Shown: positions 24,054 to 31,887 of the stretch, piece after piece
Position numbering within the stretch: position 1 is the first letter of the stretch
Layout: every line of letters starts with the position of its first letter
Assembly: GCA_031366605.1 (NCBI GenBank)
Contig: JANLOO010000073.1
Coordinates: forward strand, 1-43,479
Direction: 5' to 3'
Source of the DNA: CALMEC01 sp031366605
GTDB taxonomy: Bacteria; Actinomycetota; Thermoleophilia; Miltoncostaeales; Miltoncostaeaceae
DNA length: 43,479 bases
Program-made: the position numbers and the translations under genes
Notes under the pieces: generated by a model
What the model saw: the letters and a program-made list of their open reading frames with translations, nothing else
What the model was told of the DNA's origin: nothing
Database searches by the model: none

Positions 24054-24427
24054 CGCGGCCTCTTCGCCAGAACCGACGTGTGCACGACCGGTGGGCACAA
24101 TCCACGTGCCCATGAACGCCGCAGTACGACGATGTGACCGCTGTGTGCATGCTCGTCGGCGACCCTCGCGGTCTCCACAGACGCCAAGACCACTGGCGAG
24201 AGACCGACGCCTTGGAGCAGGAAGGCTGCGAGCGGATCGCTGCGTTGAAATGACCTTGCCGGTCGCTGTCGGCAGACCCGGGATTGACACCGCCGTGCGT
24301 TGGCACGAAGATGCTTCCGCTGATTTGTTCGAGAAGACTTTGGGGTCGGCGTTGGGAGACGTTTCTCAAATGTTGACAGTCGTGGGTGGCCACGCGGACT
24401 CCTTCCCATGAAACGAAAGGAGGAGGA
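24054..24427. other. 374-bp gap, no gene recognised
   Basis: Short frames on both strands lack motifs and coherent composition. Two TTGACA hexamers (about 24285 and 24373) could be -35 boxes for the copper-protein gene, but no good -10 follows either at normal spacing. I see nothing else in it. Confidence 0.4.
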
Positions 24428-25012
24428 ATGGCCACGACCAAGCCAATGCGCCGCCGCCACGTACTCGTCGCGACGCTCGCGGTGCTCGGCCTCAGTACAA
24501 GCCTCGGATTGAGCCTCGCGAGCGCACACGGAGGTGGGAACGGAGACGGTCGCTCTCCGGTGGGGATCAAGGTTCAGGATGACTGCGAGCCCAACAGCTT
24601 CAACGCGGCGATCGGCCCCGGCACGTGCGTTGGCGATGGTGACACCACCTTCAGCGAGTTCATCGACCAGCTCGTCGCCGACAAGGCGGCAGATGATTGG
24701 CGGTTCTCCCGCACCCGGCACAAGGTGAAAGCCGGACGGGACCTCCTCGTCGTCAACGAGGGCGGCGAGTTCCACACCTTCAGCGAGGTCGCGGTCTTCA
24801 CCGGTGGATGTGTCCCCGTGCTCAACGGTCTGCTGGGTCTCCCAGCGGCACCGCAGTGTCTGCCTGCGGACGCCGACGGCACACCCCTGGTGTTCTTTTC
24901 GACGGGCATTCCCCCAGGAGGCAAGCTCACGGTGAGCGGTCTCAATCCTGGTGTCCACCGTTTCGAGTGTCTGATCCACCCCTGGATGCACAGCACCATC
25001 ACCGTGCGGTAG
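24428..25012 (+). CDS. Secreted blue-copper (cupredoxin/plastocyanin-like) protein
   Basis: A 194-aa exported protein with a signal peptide: a basic MRRR, then a hydrophobic core ending in LASAHG (about residue 34). The type 1 copper ligands are visible as His116 (GEFHTF) and Cys181-His184-Met187 (FECLIHPWM). Between the ligands is an unusually long insertion with an extra cysteine pair (Cys128 and Cys144) that may form a disulfide. A probable role is periplasmic or extracellular electron transfer or copper binding. ATG 24428 is preceded by AAAGGAGG. A perfect hairpin follows the gene. It lies beside the ArsR-rhodanese operon, but a functional link is not shown. Confidence 0.85.
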   Translation: MATTKPMRRRHVLVATLAVLGLSTSLGLSLASAHGGGNGDGRSPVGIKVQDDCEPNSFNAAIGPGTCVGDGDTTFSEFIDQLVADKAADDWRFSRTRHKVKAGRDLLVVNEGGEFHTFSEVAVFTGGCVPVLNGLLGLPAAPQCLPADADGTPLVFFSTGIPPGGKLTVSGLNPGVHRFECLIHPWMHSTITVR

Positions 25013-25040
25013 GTAGGCGCGTTCGGTTCGGACCCCATGA

Positions 25041-25068
25041 CCGCCTCACGTCCCCGGGCGTGAGGCGG
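25041..25068 (+). terminator. Perfect 10-bp stem-loop after the copper-protein gene
   Basis: CCGCCTCACG (25041-25050) and CGTGAGGCGG (25059-25068) pair around an 8-nt loop, 28 bases after the stop. No T-run follows. Confidence 0.65.
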
Positions 25069-25249
25069 CTCGGTGGGTCTGCGACTCCAAGCTGCCGTGC
25101 TGCACTCAGGTCAGGCGGCCGGGCCTCGCCAAGACGCTCGCGACACCGCCAATGCGCCCGTGCACGGCGCAGCTCGAGTGCGGCGTCAGCGCGGGGGATC
25201 CAGCGTCGGAACGCCCACTGGCCTCCCAGGGCGCTTGCGTTCATCGCTG

Positions 25250-25286
25250 TTGACAAACTATCCATTGATCTATTGAATATCGACGC
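25250..25286 (+). promoter_or_regulatory. Promoter and probable ArsR operator; likely leaderless start
   Basis: A consensus -35 TTGACA (25250-25255) is followed after 17 bases by TTGAAT (25273-25278). The AT-rich imperfect palindrome CCATTGATCTATTG (25262-25275) fills the spacer, a typical ArsR-type operator position. The predicted transcription start would fall at about 25285-25287, at the ATG, and no Shine-Dalgarno sequence is present. Leaderless translation is therefore likely. Confidence 0.6.
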
Positions 25287-25952
25287 ATGGGCTCCCGTCA
25301 TGAGAAGAACGCGCTCTTCGAGGCCATCGCCCTGATGGGCAAGGCGTTCGCAAGCCCGCGGCGATTGGAGTTGCTCGACCTGCTCGCCCAGGCGCCCCGG
25401 ACCGTTGACGAACTCGCACGCGCGAGCGACCAGTCGACGGCGAACACGTCCCAACACCTGCAGGGCCTACATGCGGCGGGGATGGTCACGCGAACGCGCG
25501 AGGGAACCAGCGTGCGCTACACCCTCGCCGACGACGAGGTGCTGTCGCTCTGGCTGGCGCTGCGTGACGCCTCGCGCGCGCGCTTGGGCGAGGTCGAGCG
25601 CGCCGCACGCGACTACCTCGGCGAGGACGTCGAGGCGATCGGCCGTGTTGAGCTGATCGCCCGGATGGGTCGGGGAGACGTCGTCCTCGTCGACGTACGC
25701 CCTGCGCACGAGTATGAGGCCGGGCACATCAAGGGTGCGCGCTCGATTCCGCTCGATGAGCTTCAGGAACGGCTGGCCGAGCTGCCTGCCGGCCGTGAGG
25801 TCGTGGCCTACTGCCGCGGCCCGTTCTGTGCCTACGCGCACGACGCCGTTCGTCGCCTACGGGCGACCGGCCGCTCGGCCCGGCGTCTGGCCGAGGGCTG
25901 GCCCGAATGGCGGCTCGCGAGCAAACCCACCGAACATCACCGAGCCGCGTGA
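25287..25952 (+). CDS. ArsR-family repressor fused to a rhodanese domain
   Basis: A 221-aa fusion. Residues 1-100 are an ArsR winged helix (ALMGKAFASPRRLELLDLL, then TVDELARASDQSTANTSQHLQGL as the recognition region, and REGTSVRYTL as the wing). Residues 120-210 are a rhodanese domain (VLVDVRPAHEYEAGHIKGA). Its catalytic loop begins at Cys176 (CRGPFC), with a second Cys181. This architecture is known and is thought to sense reactive sulfur, redox state or metalloids through the rhodanese cysteines. It lacks the classic CVC metal site in the DNA-binding helix. It begins an operon with the Sec-containing methyltransferase 17 bp downstream and has an overlapping palindromic operator. Confidence 0.92.
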   Translation: MGSRHEKNALFEAIALMGKAFASPRRLELLDLLAQAPRTVDELARASDQSTANTSQHLQGLHAAGMVTRTREGTSVRYTLADDEVLSLWLALRDASRARLGEVERAARDYLGEDVEAIGRVELIARMGRGDVVLVDVRPAHEYEAGHIKGARSIPLDELQERLAELPAGREVVAYCRGPFCAYAHDAVRRLRATGRSARRLAEGWPEWRLASKPTEHHRAA

Positions 25953-25969
25953 GCGATCAGGAGGACGAG

Positions 25970-26800
25970 ATGCGTGCCAACGACCGCGGGCACGGGGGGC
26001 ATCGCCACATGAGCGCCACCGACATCCCAGTCGACGTGGACGTATTGCGCGAAGAGATCCGCAAGACCTACACCGAGGTTTCGACTGACCAGGAGCAGGA
26101 GTTCATTTTCCCGACCGGGCGCGCCTGGGCCCAGGAGCTCGGCTACCCCGAGCCGGAGCTCGCGCGCGTCCCGGACGCAACCGTCGAAAGCTTCGCCGGC
26201 GTGGCCAACCACTGGACGTTGGGGCGCATCGACCCTGGTTCGGTCGTCCTCGACCTCGGTTGTGGCGCCGGCACCGACCTCCTCATCGCCGCGCAGATGA
26301 CCGGCCCCACCGGGCGTGTCATCGGCGTCGACATGACGCCGTCGATGCTCGAACGCGCCCGCGCCGGCGCTCGTGAGATGGGGCTTGGCTACGTCGAGCT
26401 CTACGAGTCGCTGATCGAGGCGCTGCCGATCGACGACTCCTCCATCGACGTCGTCATCTCCAACGGCGTCATCGACCTCGTGCCCGACAAGGACGCAGTC
26501 CTCGACGAGATCGACCGGGTCCTGCGCCCCGGCGGGCGGTTGCAGGTCGCCGATGTCGTGATCCACCACGAGGTCTCCGAGGACGCACGCAAACGCATCG
26601 ACTTGTGGACCGGCTGAATCGCCGGTGCGCTGCTCCACGGTGAGCACGCACGCCTGCTGGTCCAGCGGGCCTACACCGACATCACCCAAGGCGAGCTCGT
26701 CGACACCTATGCCCGATCAGCCTTCGAAGACACCCGCCGCAAAGCCGAGAGGTTCGGCGCGATGGGCTCGACGATCCGGGCGAGCAAATCACGCCAATAA
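25970..26800 (+). CDS. ArsM-like SAM-dependent methyltransferase, candidate selenoprotein (UGA at codon 216)
   Basis: The N-terminal part is a class I methyltransferase: SAM motif I VLDLGCGAGTD (93-103), the acidic IGVDMTPSM, ISNGVIDLVPDKD and VLRPGGRLQVADV. It matches the ArsM/UbiE-like family found beside ArsR genes. At 26615-26617 an in-frame TGA lies after DLWTG, where relatives I recall carry Cys followed by IAGALL. After it the frame continues IAGALLHGEHARLL... to TAA 26798-26800 with family-like sequence (FEDTRRKAERFGAMGSTIRASK). A hairpin at 26625-26651 fits a bacterial SECIS. Read through, it is 276 aa with Sec216. The alternatives are a nonsense mutation or a 215-aa product. ATG 25970 is preceded by GGAGG. 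Confidence 0.75.
26625..26651 (+). promoter_or_regulatory. Candidate bacterial SECIS hairpin
   Basis: Directly after the UGA at 26615-26617, GTGCG-C-TGCTC pairs with GAGCA-CGCAC. This gives ten base pairs with one bulged C and a 6-nt loop, CACGGT, that contains GGU. The loop begins 18 nt after the UGA, the same distance as in E. coli fdhF. The bulge lies 5 bp below the loop; in fdhF the bulged U is about 3 bp below it. Confidence 0.6.
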
Positions 26801-26808
26801 ATACATAA

Positions 26809-26842
26809 GGGTCCGTCACAGTAGTTATTGCTTGACGGACCC
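26809..26842. terminator. Perfect 10-bp hairpin between convergent genes
   Basis: GGGTCCGTCA (26809-26818) pairs with TGACGGACCC (26833-26842) across a 14-nt loop. It starts 9 bases after the TAA of the extended methyltransferase frame, not after the UGA. That supports the longer gene. It abuts the stop codon of the convergent propeller gene. Confidence 0.75.
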
Positions 26843-28930
26843 CTACGCGAACGGCAGCCAGGCCCGCTCGGCAAGGTCGTCCAGGCCGCTGGCTTTGAGG
26901 CCACCGTCGGAGAGGGTAAACAAGGTGTCGCCGACGACCAGCGACCGTTTGACACCTCCGAAGAACTGTGGGTCGTTGGGGTGGATGACCCGACCTGCCT
27001 CGCTGATACCGTCGCGGGTCACGCGCATCCCGAGCGCGCCTGTGACCGGTCCGAGGAATTCGGGCACACCCGGCGCCGGGCGGCCGCCTGGGGTCCCCAC
27101 CGTGTCCGCGGCCGCGACCATGAGCTGGAAGGGCACCACGGCGAGGTTCGTGGCCGGCCACCACAAAAACGCGTGGTGGTCCCATTCGGCGTCCGAGTTG
27201 GCACCGGGCAACACGGCGTTCTGGATGCGCTTTGGTGAGGCCGGATCCGACACGTCGAACAGCGACACCTGCAAGCCTTGGGTACGCCCCTGCTCGTTCG
27301 CGTCCTGCCCGACACCGATCAGCAGGTTGTCGCCGATGGGGTGGAGGTAGGCGGAGTAGCCCGCGATCTTGAGCTCGCCCACGACGCGTGGTGCCGCCGG
27401 GTCGGAGAGGTCGATCGTGTAGAGCGGATCGGTCTGTTTGAACGTCACCACGTACGCGGTCGTCCCGATGAACCTGACCGCGAAGATGCGTTCGCCCTTG
27501 CCGAGGCCGCCGACCTGGCCGAGCTGGCGCAGCTTGTCGTTGTGCTCATCGAGGACGGTGACGTAGCTCTGGCTCTGGCCGCCGTTGTCGACGACGGCGT
27601 CCCCGCCGACCACCTGCAGGCCGGCATCCGTCGTCGCGATCCGCAGCTTGCCGTCCAGCTCGGACATCGAGAACTGGTTGAGCGTCTGCCCGATGACGGT
27701 CCCGCTGCCGCTGTAGGTCGTCTGCGACGAGCTCGACGTGTCGAACTTGTGGATCTGCGTGGTGTCGACCTGGGTGATGTTGCCCTGGGCATCGGGGATC
27801 GCCTGGCGGTTGGTGGCGACGTAGAGGCTCTGGGACGACGCATAGACGTTCTCGCCGCTTGCCATGACCGCGTCGGCGTCGATCGGGTCGAGCCCGTGGG
27901 TCACGTCGATGGTCAGTACGGTCAGGGTGTCGAGACCCGAGAACACGGGTGGCCGGCTGACGGCGTCACATGCCACCAACGGCCGTGGTGCGCTGGTGCC
28001 GGCCGCGGATGTGACGCTGTAGCGCGGGATCCAGTTGTCGGCCGTCGTGCGACTCACCACGTTGCGGTTGGATCGGCCGGCCTTCGCGACGTTGGCGTCG
28101 CCCGGTTCGTTGGGATACGCGAACGTGATGCCCATCGGCCCGCCGGCCGCGACGACGATCCGGGCGGTGGTGCCGCTCATACGTGCGGTCACGTAGCGGG
28201 CCTCGGTCTGGAACGTCTCGAGCACCTTCATCGCGGCCGCGTCGGTGGCGTCGATCTCGGTGATGACGGAGCCGCCACCCCCGGGGGAGATCCCGATGGC
28301 GATATCCGGTGCGCCCACTGCGACCTTCGTGCCGACGCCCGCACCGCCCGGTTGGGGGACTGGTCGGACATCCACCGGTCCGTCGCTCATGACGATGAGC
28401 TTGTCGGCGCTGATCAGCATGTCGCGTGCGTATGAGTCCGTGGGCATCGCCAGGCTGCCGACGATTCGCGGCGTGGGGCCGGAGACGTCGACTGCGTAGA
28501 GCCGGTTCTTGGCGATCGCGAAGATCCGGTTGCCGTCGCTCTTGACGACGTCTGGCTCGTCGACCCCGGCTTCCTGCACGTTGGTCGTCGAGAAGTCCAC
28601 GCCCGCGGCCTTGGGTGCGGCGGCCTGGTCTTCAGCCGCCGCGAGGCTGGCCGAGGGGGTGGTGGCGCCGGTTCGCGCGATGGCGGCACCGCCATCGAAG
28701 ATGTACGGACCGCCCCCCAGTCCGTATGGGCCGACGCGCTCGAGCGCCTTGCCCTGGGCGTACTTGGTCAGCGCCGCGCAGCTCGTGAAGCTTACGAGCG
28801 TCGCGTCGGCGGCATTGGCCGTCTCGACACCCGCGCACCCGGTCAAGACGGGCAACACCGCCAGGGCCCCGATCAGCCCGACCCCGATGGCCGGCTTGGC
28901 CCAGCGTGTGCGTCGCGCGTTCCTCGTCAT
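26843..28930 (-). CDS. Secreted beta-propeller lipoprotein (C-terminal propeller family)
   Basis: A 695-aa exported protein with a lipoprotein signal: MTRNARRTRWAKPAI, a hydrophobic core, and the lipobox LTGC with Cys32 as the lipid-modified residue. The mature part begins with a conserved VQEAGVDEPDVVKSDGNRIFAI segment and runs through repeated propeller strands (LYAVDVSGPTPRIVG, LYTIDLSDPAAPRVVGELKIAGYSAYLHPIG, VSLFDVSDPASPKRIQ). This is the family annotated as beta-propeller domain of secreted bacterial and archaeal proteins. ATG 28930 is preceded by GGAGG at 7 bases; the longer frame to 29143 overlaps the divergent nitroreductase start and was rejected. A surface scaffold or peptidase-regulating role is possible but not shown. 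Confidence 0.9.
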   Translation of the reverse strand: MTRNARRTRWAKPAIGVGLIGALAVLPVLTGCAGVETANAADATLVSFTSCAALTKYAQGKALERVGPYGLGGGPYIFDGGAAIARTGATTPSASLAAAEDQAAAPKAAGVDFSTTNVQEAGVDEPDVVKSDGNRIFAIAKNRLYAVDVSGPTPRIVGSLAMPTDSYARDMLISADKLIVMSDGPVDVRPVPQPGGAGVGTKVAVGAPDIAIGISPGGGGSVITEIDATDAAAMKVLETFQTEARYVTARMSGTTARIVVAAGGPMGITFAYPNEPGDANVAKAGRSNRNVVSRTTADNWIPRYSVTSAAGTSAPRPLVACDAVSRPPVFSGLDTLTVLTIDVTHGLDPIDADAVMASGENVYASSQSLYVATNRQAIPDAQGNITQVDTTQIHKFDTSSSSQTTYSGSGTVIGQTLNQFSMSELDGKLRIATTDAGLQVVGGDAVVDNGGQSQSYVTVLDEHNDKLRQLGQVGGLGKGERIFAVRFIGTTAYVVTFKQTDPLYTIDLSDPAAPRVVGELKIAGYSAYLHPIGDNLLIGVGQDANEQGRTQGLQVSLFDVSDPASPKRIQNAVLPGANSDAEWDHHAFLWWPATNLAVVPFQLMVAAADTVGTPGGRPAPGVPEFLGPVTGALGMRVTRDGISEAGRVIHPNDPQFFGGVKRSLVVGDTLFTLSDGGLKASGLDDLAERAWLPFA

Positions 28931-29133
28931 CTCGTCGTCCTCCGCCTGGTCGTTCAAACCGTGATCTGAGACTCCTACGTCACCGACCGCCACGGCGTCA
29001 CACACCGTGGCCACTTGGCTCGGTCCTGGTTGGTCATTTGCTTCTGGAATCATCGGCCACTTGGCCGCGGTCGGTGACACGCGAGTGCCCGGTTGGATGG
29101 GCGGCGACGATCTCGGTCGGCCAGACTGCTCGG

Positions 29134-29778
29134 ATGAACGCACAGTTGACCTCGGACGAGCTGCTCTCGACGACGCGGGCGGTTCGACGCAGGTTGGACC
29201 TGACGCGTCCGGTGGAGCCGGCGCTCATCCGGGAGTGCCTCGAGTTGGCGCTGCAGGCGCCGTCGGGCGGCAACCGGCAGCGATGGTCGTTTGTCGTGGT
29301 GACCGACGCTGCCAAGCGGGCCGCACTCGGTGCGCTCTACCGCGCGGGCTTCGACCGGTACCGAAACGCCGGTGTCGGGACGTCCAAGACCGACCCGGCG
29401 CCCAGGGACGACGCGCAGGCGCGGATCGGCAAATCCGCCCGGTACCTGGCAGATCACATGCACGAGGTGCCGGTACTGATCGTGCCGTGCCTGAGCCCGC
29501 GCACCGACGGCGGGTCGACCCTGGAGCAGGCATCGGCGTTCGGCTCGATCTTGCCGGCAGTCTGGAACTTGATGCTCGCCGCGCGCGCCAGGGGTCTCGG
29601 AACCGCCTGGACCACGGTGCACTTGTTCCATGAGCGCGAGGCCGCCGAGCTGCTGGGCATCCCGTACGACGAGGTCATGCAGGTCGCGCTGATTCCAGTG
29701 GCGCATACGATCGGCGCGGACTTCAAGCCGGGACGACGACGGGACTTGGACCAAATCGTGCATTGGGACCAGTGGTGA
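29134..29778 (+). CDS. Nitroreductase-family flavoprotein
   Basis: A 214-aa FMN enzyme of the nitroreductase superfamily. The N-terminal FMN-phosphate-binding segment (TRAVRRRLDLTRPVE) and the APSGGNRQRW loop are present. A central helix with LPAVWNLMLAARARGLGTAWTT and the C-terminal VALIPVAHTIG complete the fold. Substrates could be quinones, nitro compounds or enoates; sequence alone does not say. ATG 29134 has no clear Shine-Dalgarno sequence. It is divergent from the propeller lipoprotein and lies 37 bp upstream of the glycosyltransferase gene, so the two may be co-transcribed. Confidence 0.9.
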   Translation: MNAQLTSDELLSTTRAVRRRLDLTRPVEPALIRECLELALQAPSGGNRQRWSFVVVTDAAKRAALGALYRAGFDRYRNAGVGTSKTDPAPRDDAQARIGKSARYLADHMHEVPVLIVPCLSPRTDGGSTLEQASAFGSILPAVWNLMLAARARGLGTAWTTVHLFHEREAAELLGIPYDEVMQVALIPVAHTIGADFKPGRRRDLDQIVHWDQW

Positions 29779-29815
29779 GGTCGTTCCCCGGTCGCGCCCG
29801 CTAGCCTGTGTGCAC

Positions 29816-31000
29816 GTGAGCCGTTCCCTGCGCATCCGGATGGTCACGGAGTACGCCTACCCGGTGCTCGGTGGTATCTCCGAACACGTCCACTTCTTGT
29901 CGCGGGAGCTCGTCGCTCTGGGACATGACGTGACCGTGCTCACGGGCAACGCCCGGTCCCCGGCCAGCCTTCGCCAGGTCGACCGTGACGCCGAGCGCGA
30001 CCACGGCTACACGACACGTCGCATCGGTCGAGCGGTGCCGCTCCCGATGAACGGCTCCATCGCCCGGTCGACGTTGCTGGGCATGCCGTGGGCCACGATG
30101 CGCCGTGAGCTCGCGGGAGCGGACGTCGTGCACTCGCAGGGGCTCATCGGCCCGGTACTGCCACTGCTGGCCGCCGCGGTGTCAGAGGCACCGGTCACTG
30201 TCGGCACGTTTCACACGTACGTCGAAGGTGGACAGCACTGGGGCTATCGGCTCGCCAAGGGCTATCTCAACCGGGTGCTCGCGAGGCTGGACCGTCGTAT
30301 TGCGGTGTCTGACGCATGCGTCGATGGCCTGACCGGGTCCTTCCCCGGGACCTACGACGTCATTCCCAACGGCGTCGACTGCGAACGCTTCCATCCGATC
30401 GAGGCGGACGGCGCGCGACCGGATGGTCCACCGCGAATCCTGTTCGTCGGGCGGCTCGAGCCGCGTAACGCGCTGAGCGACGTGATTCGCGCGGCCGCGC
30501 AGGTCGCCGCGTCGGGACGTGACTTCGTTGTGCAGGTCGCCGGCGACGGGCCGACGCGCGCTGTCAACGAACGTCTGGCCAAGCGACTCGGGATCGCCGA
30601 TCGGATCGAGTGGCTCGGCCTGATCCATGACGACCTGCCGATGAGGTATCGCGAGGCCACGTTGCTCGCCGCTCCCTGCACGCTCGCATCGTTCGGCGTG
30701 ATTCTGGTCGAGGCCCTCGCCAGTGGCACGCCCATCGTCTGCGCCGACAACGTCGGGTTCCGGCAGGTCATCCGCGACGGGGCGCCGGGTCGGTTCGTGC
30801 CCATGCGCGATCCCGAGGCGTTGGCGGTCGCGATCGGTGACGTGCTCGATGATGCCGCCCTGCGCCGCGGCTGGAGTGCCCATGGCCGCCAGATTGCGAC
30901 CGAACGCTACGACTGGCCGGGTGTCGCACGACGGGTCGAGGCGCTCTACCGCGCGGTCGCCGCCGGTGACCTCGCCACCCGTGACCTCGTCACGACCTGA
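29816..31000 (+). CDS. GT4-family glycosyltransferase (PimB-like)
   Basis: A 394-aa GT-B glycosyltransferase. The N-terminal domain begins LRIRMVTEYAYPVLGGISEHVHFL, with the acceptor-side GGISEH motif. The C-terminal donor domain has ILFVGRLEPRN, GDGPTR and the FG..LVEALASGTPIV region. The EX7E motif of retaining GT4 enzymes is altered: Ala291 occupies the first Glu position, while the second (Glu299) is kept. It resembles enzymes that build phosphatidylinositol mannosides or other lipid-linked glycans. GTG 29816 gives a natural N-terminus; GTG 29810 is two codons upstream. A TAGCCT box just upstream hints at a near-leaderless message. Confidence 0.88.
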   Translation: MSRSLRIRMVTEYAYPVLGGISEHVHFLSRELVALGHDVTVLTGNARSPASLRQVDRDAERDHGYTTRRIGRAVPLPMNGSIARSTLLGMPWATMRRELAGADVVHSQGLIGPVLPLLAAAVSEAPVTVGTFHTYVEGGQHWGYRLAKGYLNRVLARLDRRIAVSDACVDGLTGSFPGTYDVIPNGVDCERFHPIEADGARPDGPPRILFVGRLEPRNALSDVIRAAAQVAASGRDFVVQVAGDGPTRAVNERLAKRLGIADRIEWLGLIHDDLPMRYREATLLAAPCTLASFGVILVEALASGTPIVCADNVGFRQVIRDGAPGRFVPMRDPEALAVAIGDVLDDAALRRGWSAHGRQIATERYDWPGVARRVEALYRAVAAGDLATRDLVTT

Positions 31001-31015
31001 CCGACGCCAAAGCCC

Positions 31016-31711
31016 TTACCGCCCCGCCAGCGCGGCCATTCGGTAGCCGCCGCCCCGTACGGTCTCGATGCGGTTCGGACCGATCTTGCGTCGCAGATAG
31101 CGGATGTAGACATCCACGACGTTCGACTGTGGGTCGAAGTCGATACCCCAGACTGCGCGCAGCAAGTCGTCCCGCGAATGCGTTTCAGCGGGGCGCAGCA
31201 GCAGACGTTCGAGCAGCGCGTACTCCCGATTGGAGAGTTCACGCTCGCCGAGATCCGGGGTTCTGGCGCGTCGCGTGCGGACGTTGAGGTGCAGATCTCC
31301 GTGGACAAGCTCCTGTGACTCTGCACGTGGCTCCTCGCGGAGTCGGGCCTTGACCCGAACCAGAAGCTCCGCGAACGCGAACGGCTTGGCCATGTAGTCG
31401 CTTGCGCCAGACTCAAATCCGGCGACCCGATCCGGGATCTCACCGCGCGCCGTCAACACCACAACCGGCATCGTGTGGCCGTCGGCTCGCAGCGTCGCAA
31501 GCACCTCCATCCCATCCATGTCGGGCAACCCCAGGTCCAGTACCACCAGATCCGGAGGAGTCGCACGAAGCGCTCGTAGGCCGCTCGTCCCATCCCGGCA
31601 CACCTGGACCGCGTAGCCGGCCGACGCAAAGCCCTTCTCCACGAAGTGGGCGATGCGCTGGTTGTCCTCGATCACGAGGATGCAGGTCTGCGGAATGCGT
31701 TCGTTGCTCAC
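31016..31711 (-). CDS. OmpR-family response regulator
   Basis: A 231-aa regulator. The receiver has the acidic pair in VIEDNQ, the phospho-acceptor Asp59 (LVVLDLGLPDMDG), Thr in VLTARG and Lys in MAKPF. The winged-helix domain is complete (LSNREYALLERLLLRP, SRDDLLRAVWGIDFDPQSNVVDVYI, ETVRGGGYRM). It is convergent with the glycosyltransferase gene (15-bp gap) and divergent from the subtilisin gene. No kinase adjoins it on the same strand. The histidine kinase at 33433-34929, beyond the subtilisin gene, is the most likely partner. Confidence 0.94.
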   Translation of the reverse strand: MSNERIPQTCILVIEDNQRIAHFVEKGFASAGYAVQVCRDGTSGLRALRATPPDLVVLDLGLPDMDGMEVLATLRADGHTMPVVVLTARGEIPDRVAGFESGASDYMAKPFAFAELLVRVKARLREEPRAESQELVHGDLHLNVRTRRARTPDLGERELSNREYALLERLLLRPAETHSRDDLLRAVWGIDFDPQSNVVDVYIRYLRRKIGPNRIETVRGGGYRMAALAGR

Positions 31712-31768
31712 GCTTGCGGTGATCTTGACACACGGAGTGCCTGCGACCCGGGTGTGAGGAACGTGCGT

Positions 31769-31774
31769 TATAAT
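31769..31774 (+). promoter_or_regulatory. Consensus -10 box (TATAAT)
   Basis: A perfect TATAAT lies in the divergent gap between the response regulator and subtilisin genes, on the subtilisin strand. No -35 is found at 16-18 bp; the nearest TTGACA (31725) is 38 bp away. Activator dependence, for example on the divergent regulator, would fit. Confidence 0.45.
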
Positions 31775-31863
31775 GATTTGGCGACTCGGACGTCGTGTTG
31801 GTGGGACATGAAATCATGGATGCGGAGACAATGAGACTTCCCTCATCAAGCGCTGGGCTCGTG

Positions 31864-31883
31864 GGCAACCGCGATAGGTTGCC
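31864..31883 (+). promoter_or_regulatory. Hairpin overlapping the subtilisin start region
   Basis: GGCAACC (31864-31870) pairs with GGTTGCC (31877-31883) around GCGATA, ending 4 bases before ATG 31888. It would occlude the ribosome binding region of that start. It may regulate translation, or it may mean that translation begins at an upstream ATG. Confidence 0.35.
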
Positions 31884-31887
31884 TGCT

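Noticed and set aside
26615..26617. Simple pseudogene by nonsense mutation in the methyltransferase
   Set aside because: It was not fully excluded but is less favoured. The UGA, rather than UAG or UAA, falls at a recalled Cys position, the downstream frame is intact and family-like, a hairpin follows at the right distance, and the terminator lies after the later TAA.
31725..31774. TTGACA (31725) with TATAAT (31769) as one promoter
   Set aside because: The spacing is 38 bp, far too long for a sigma-70-type promoter. Only the -10 was kept.
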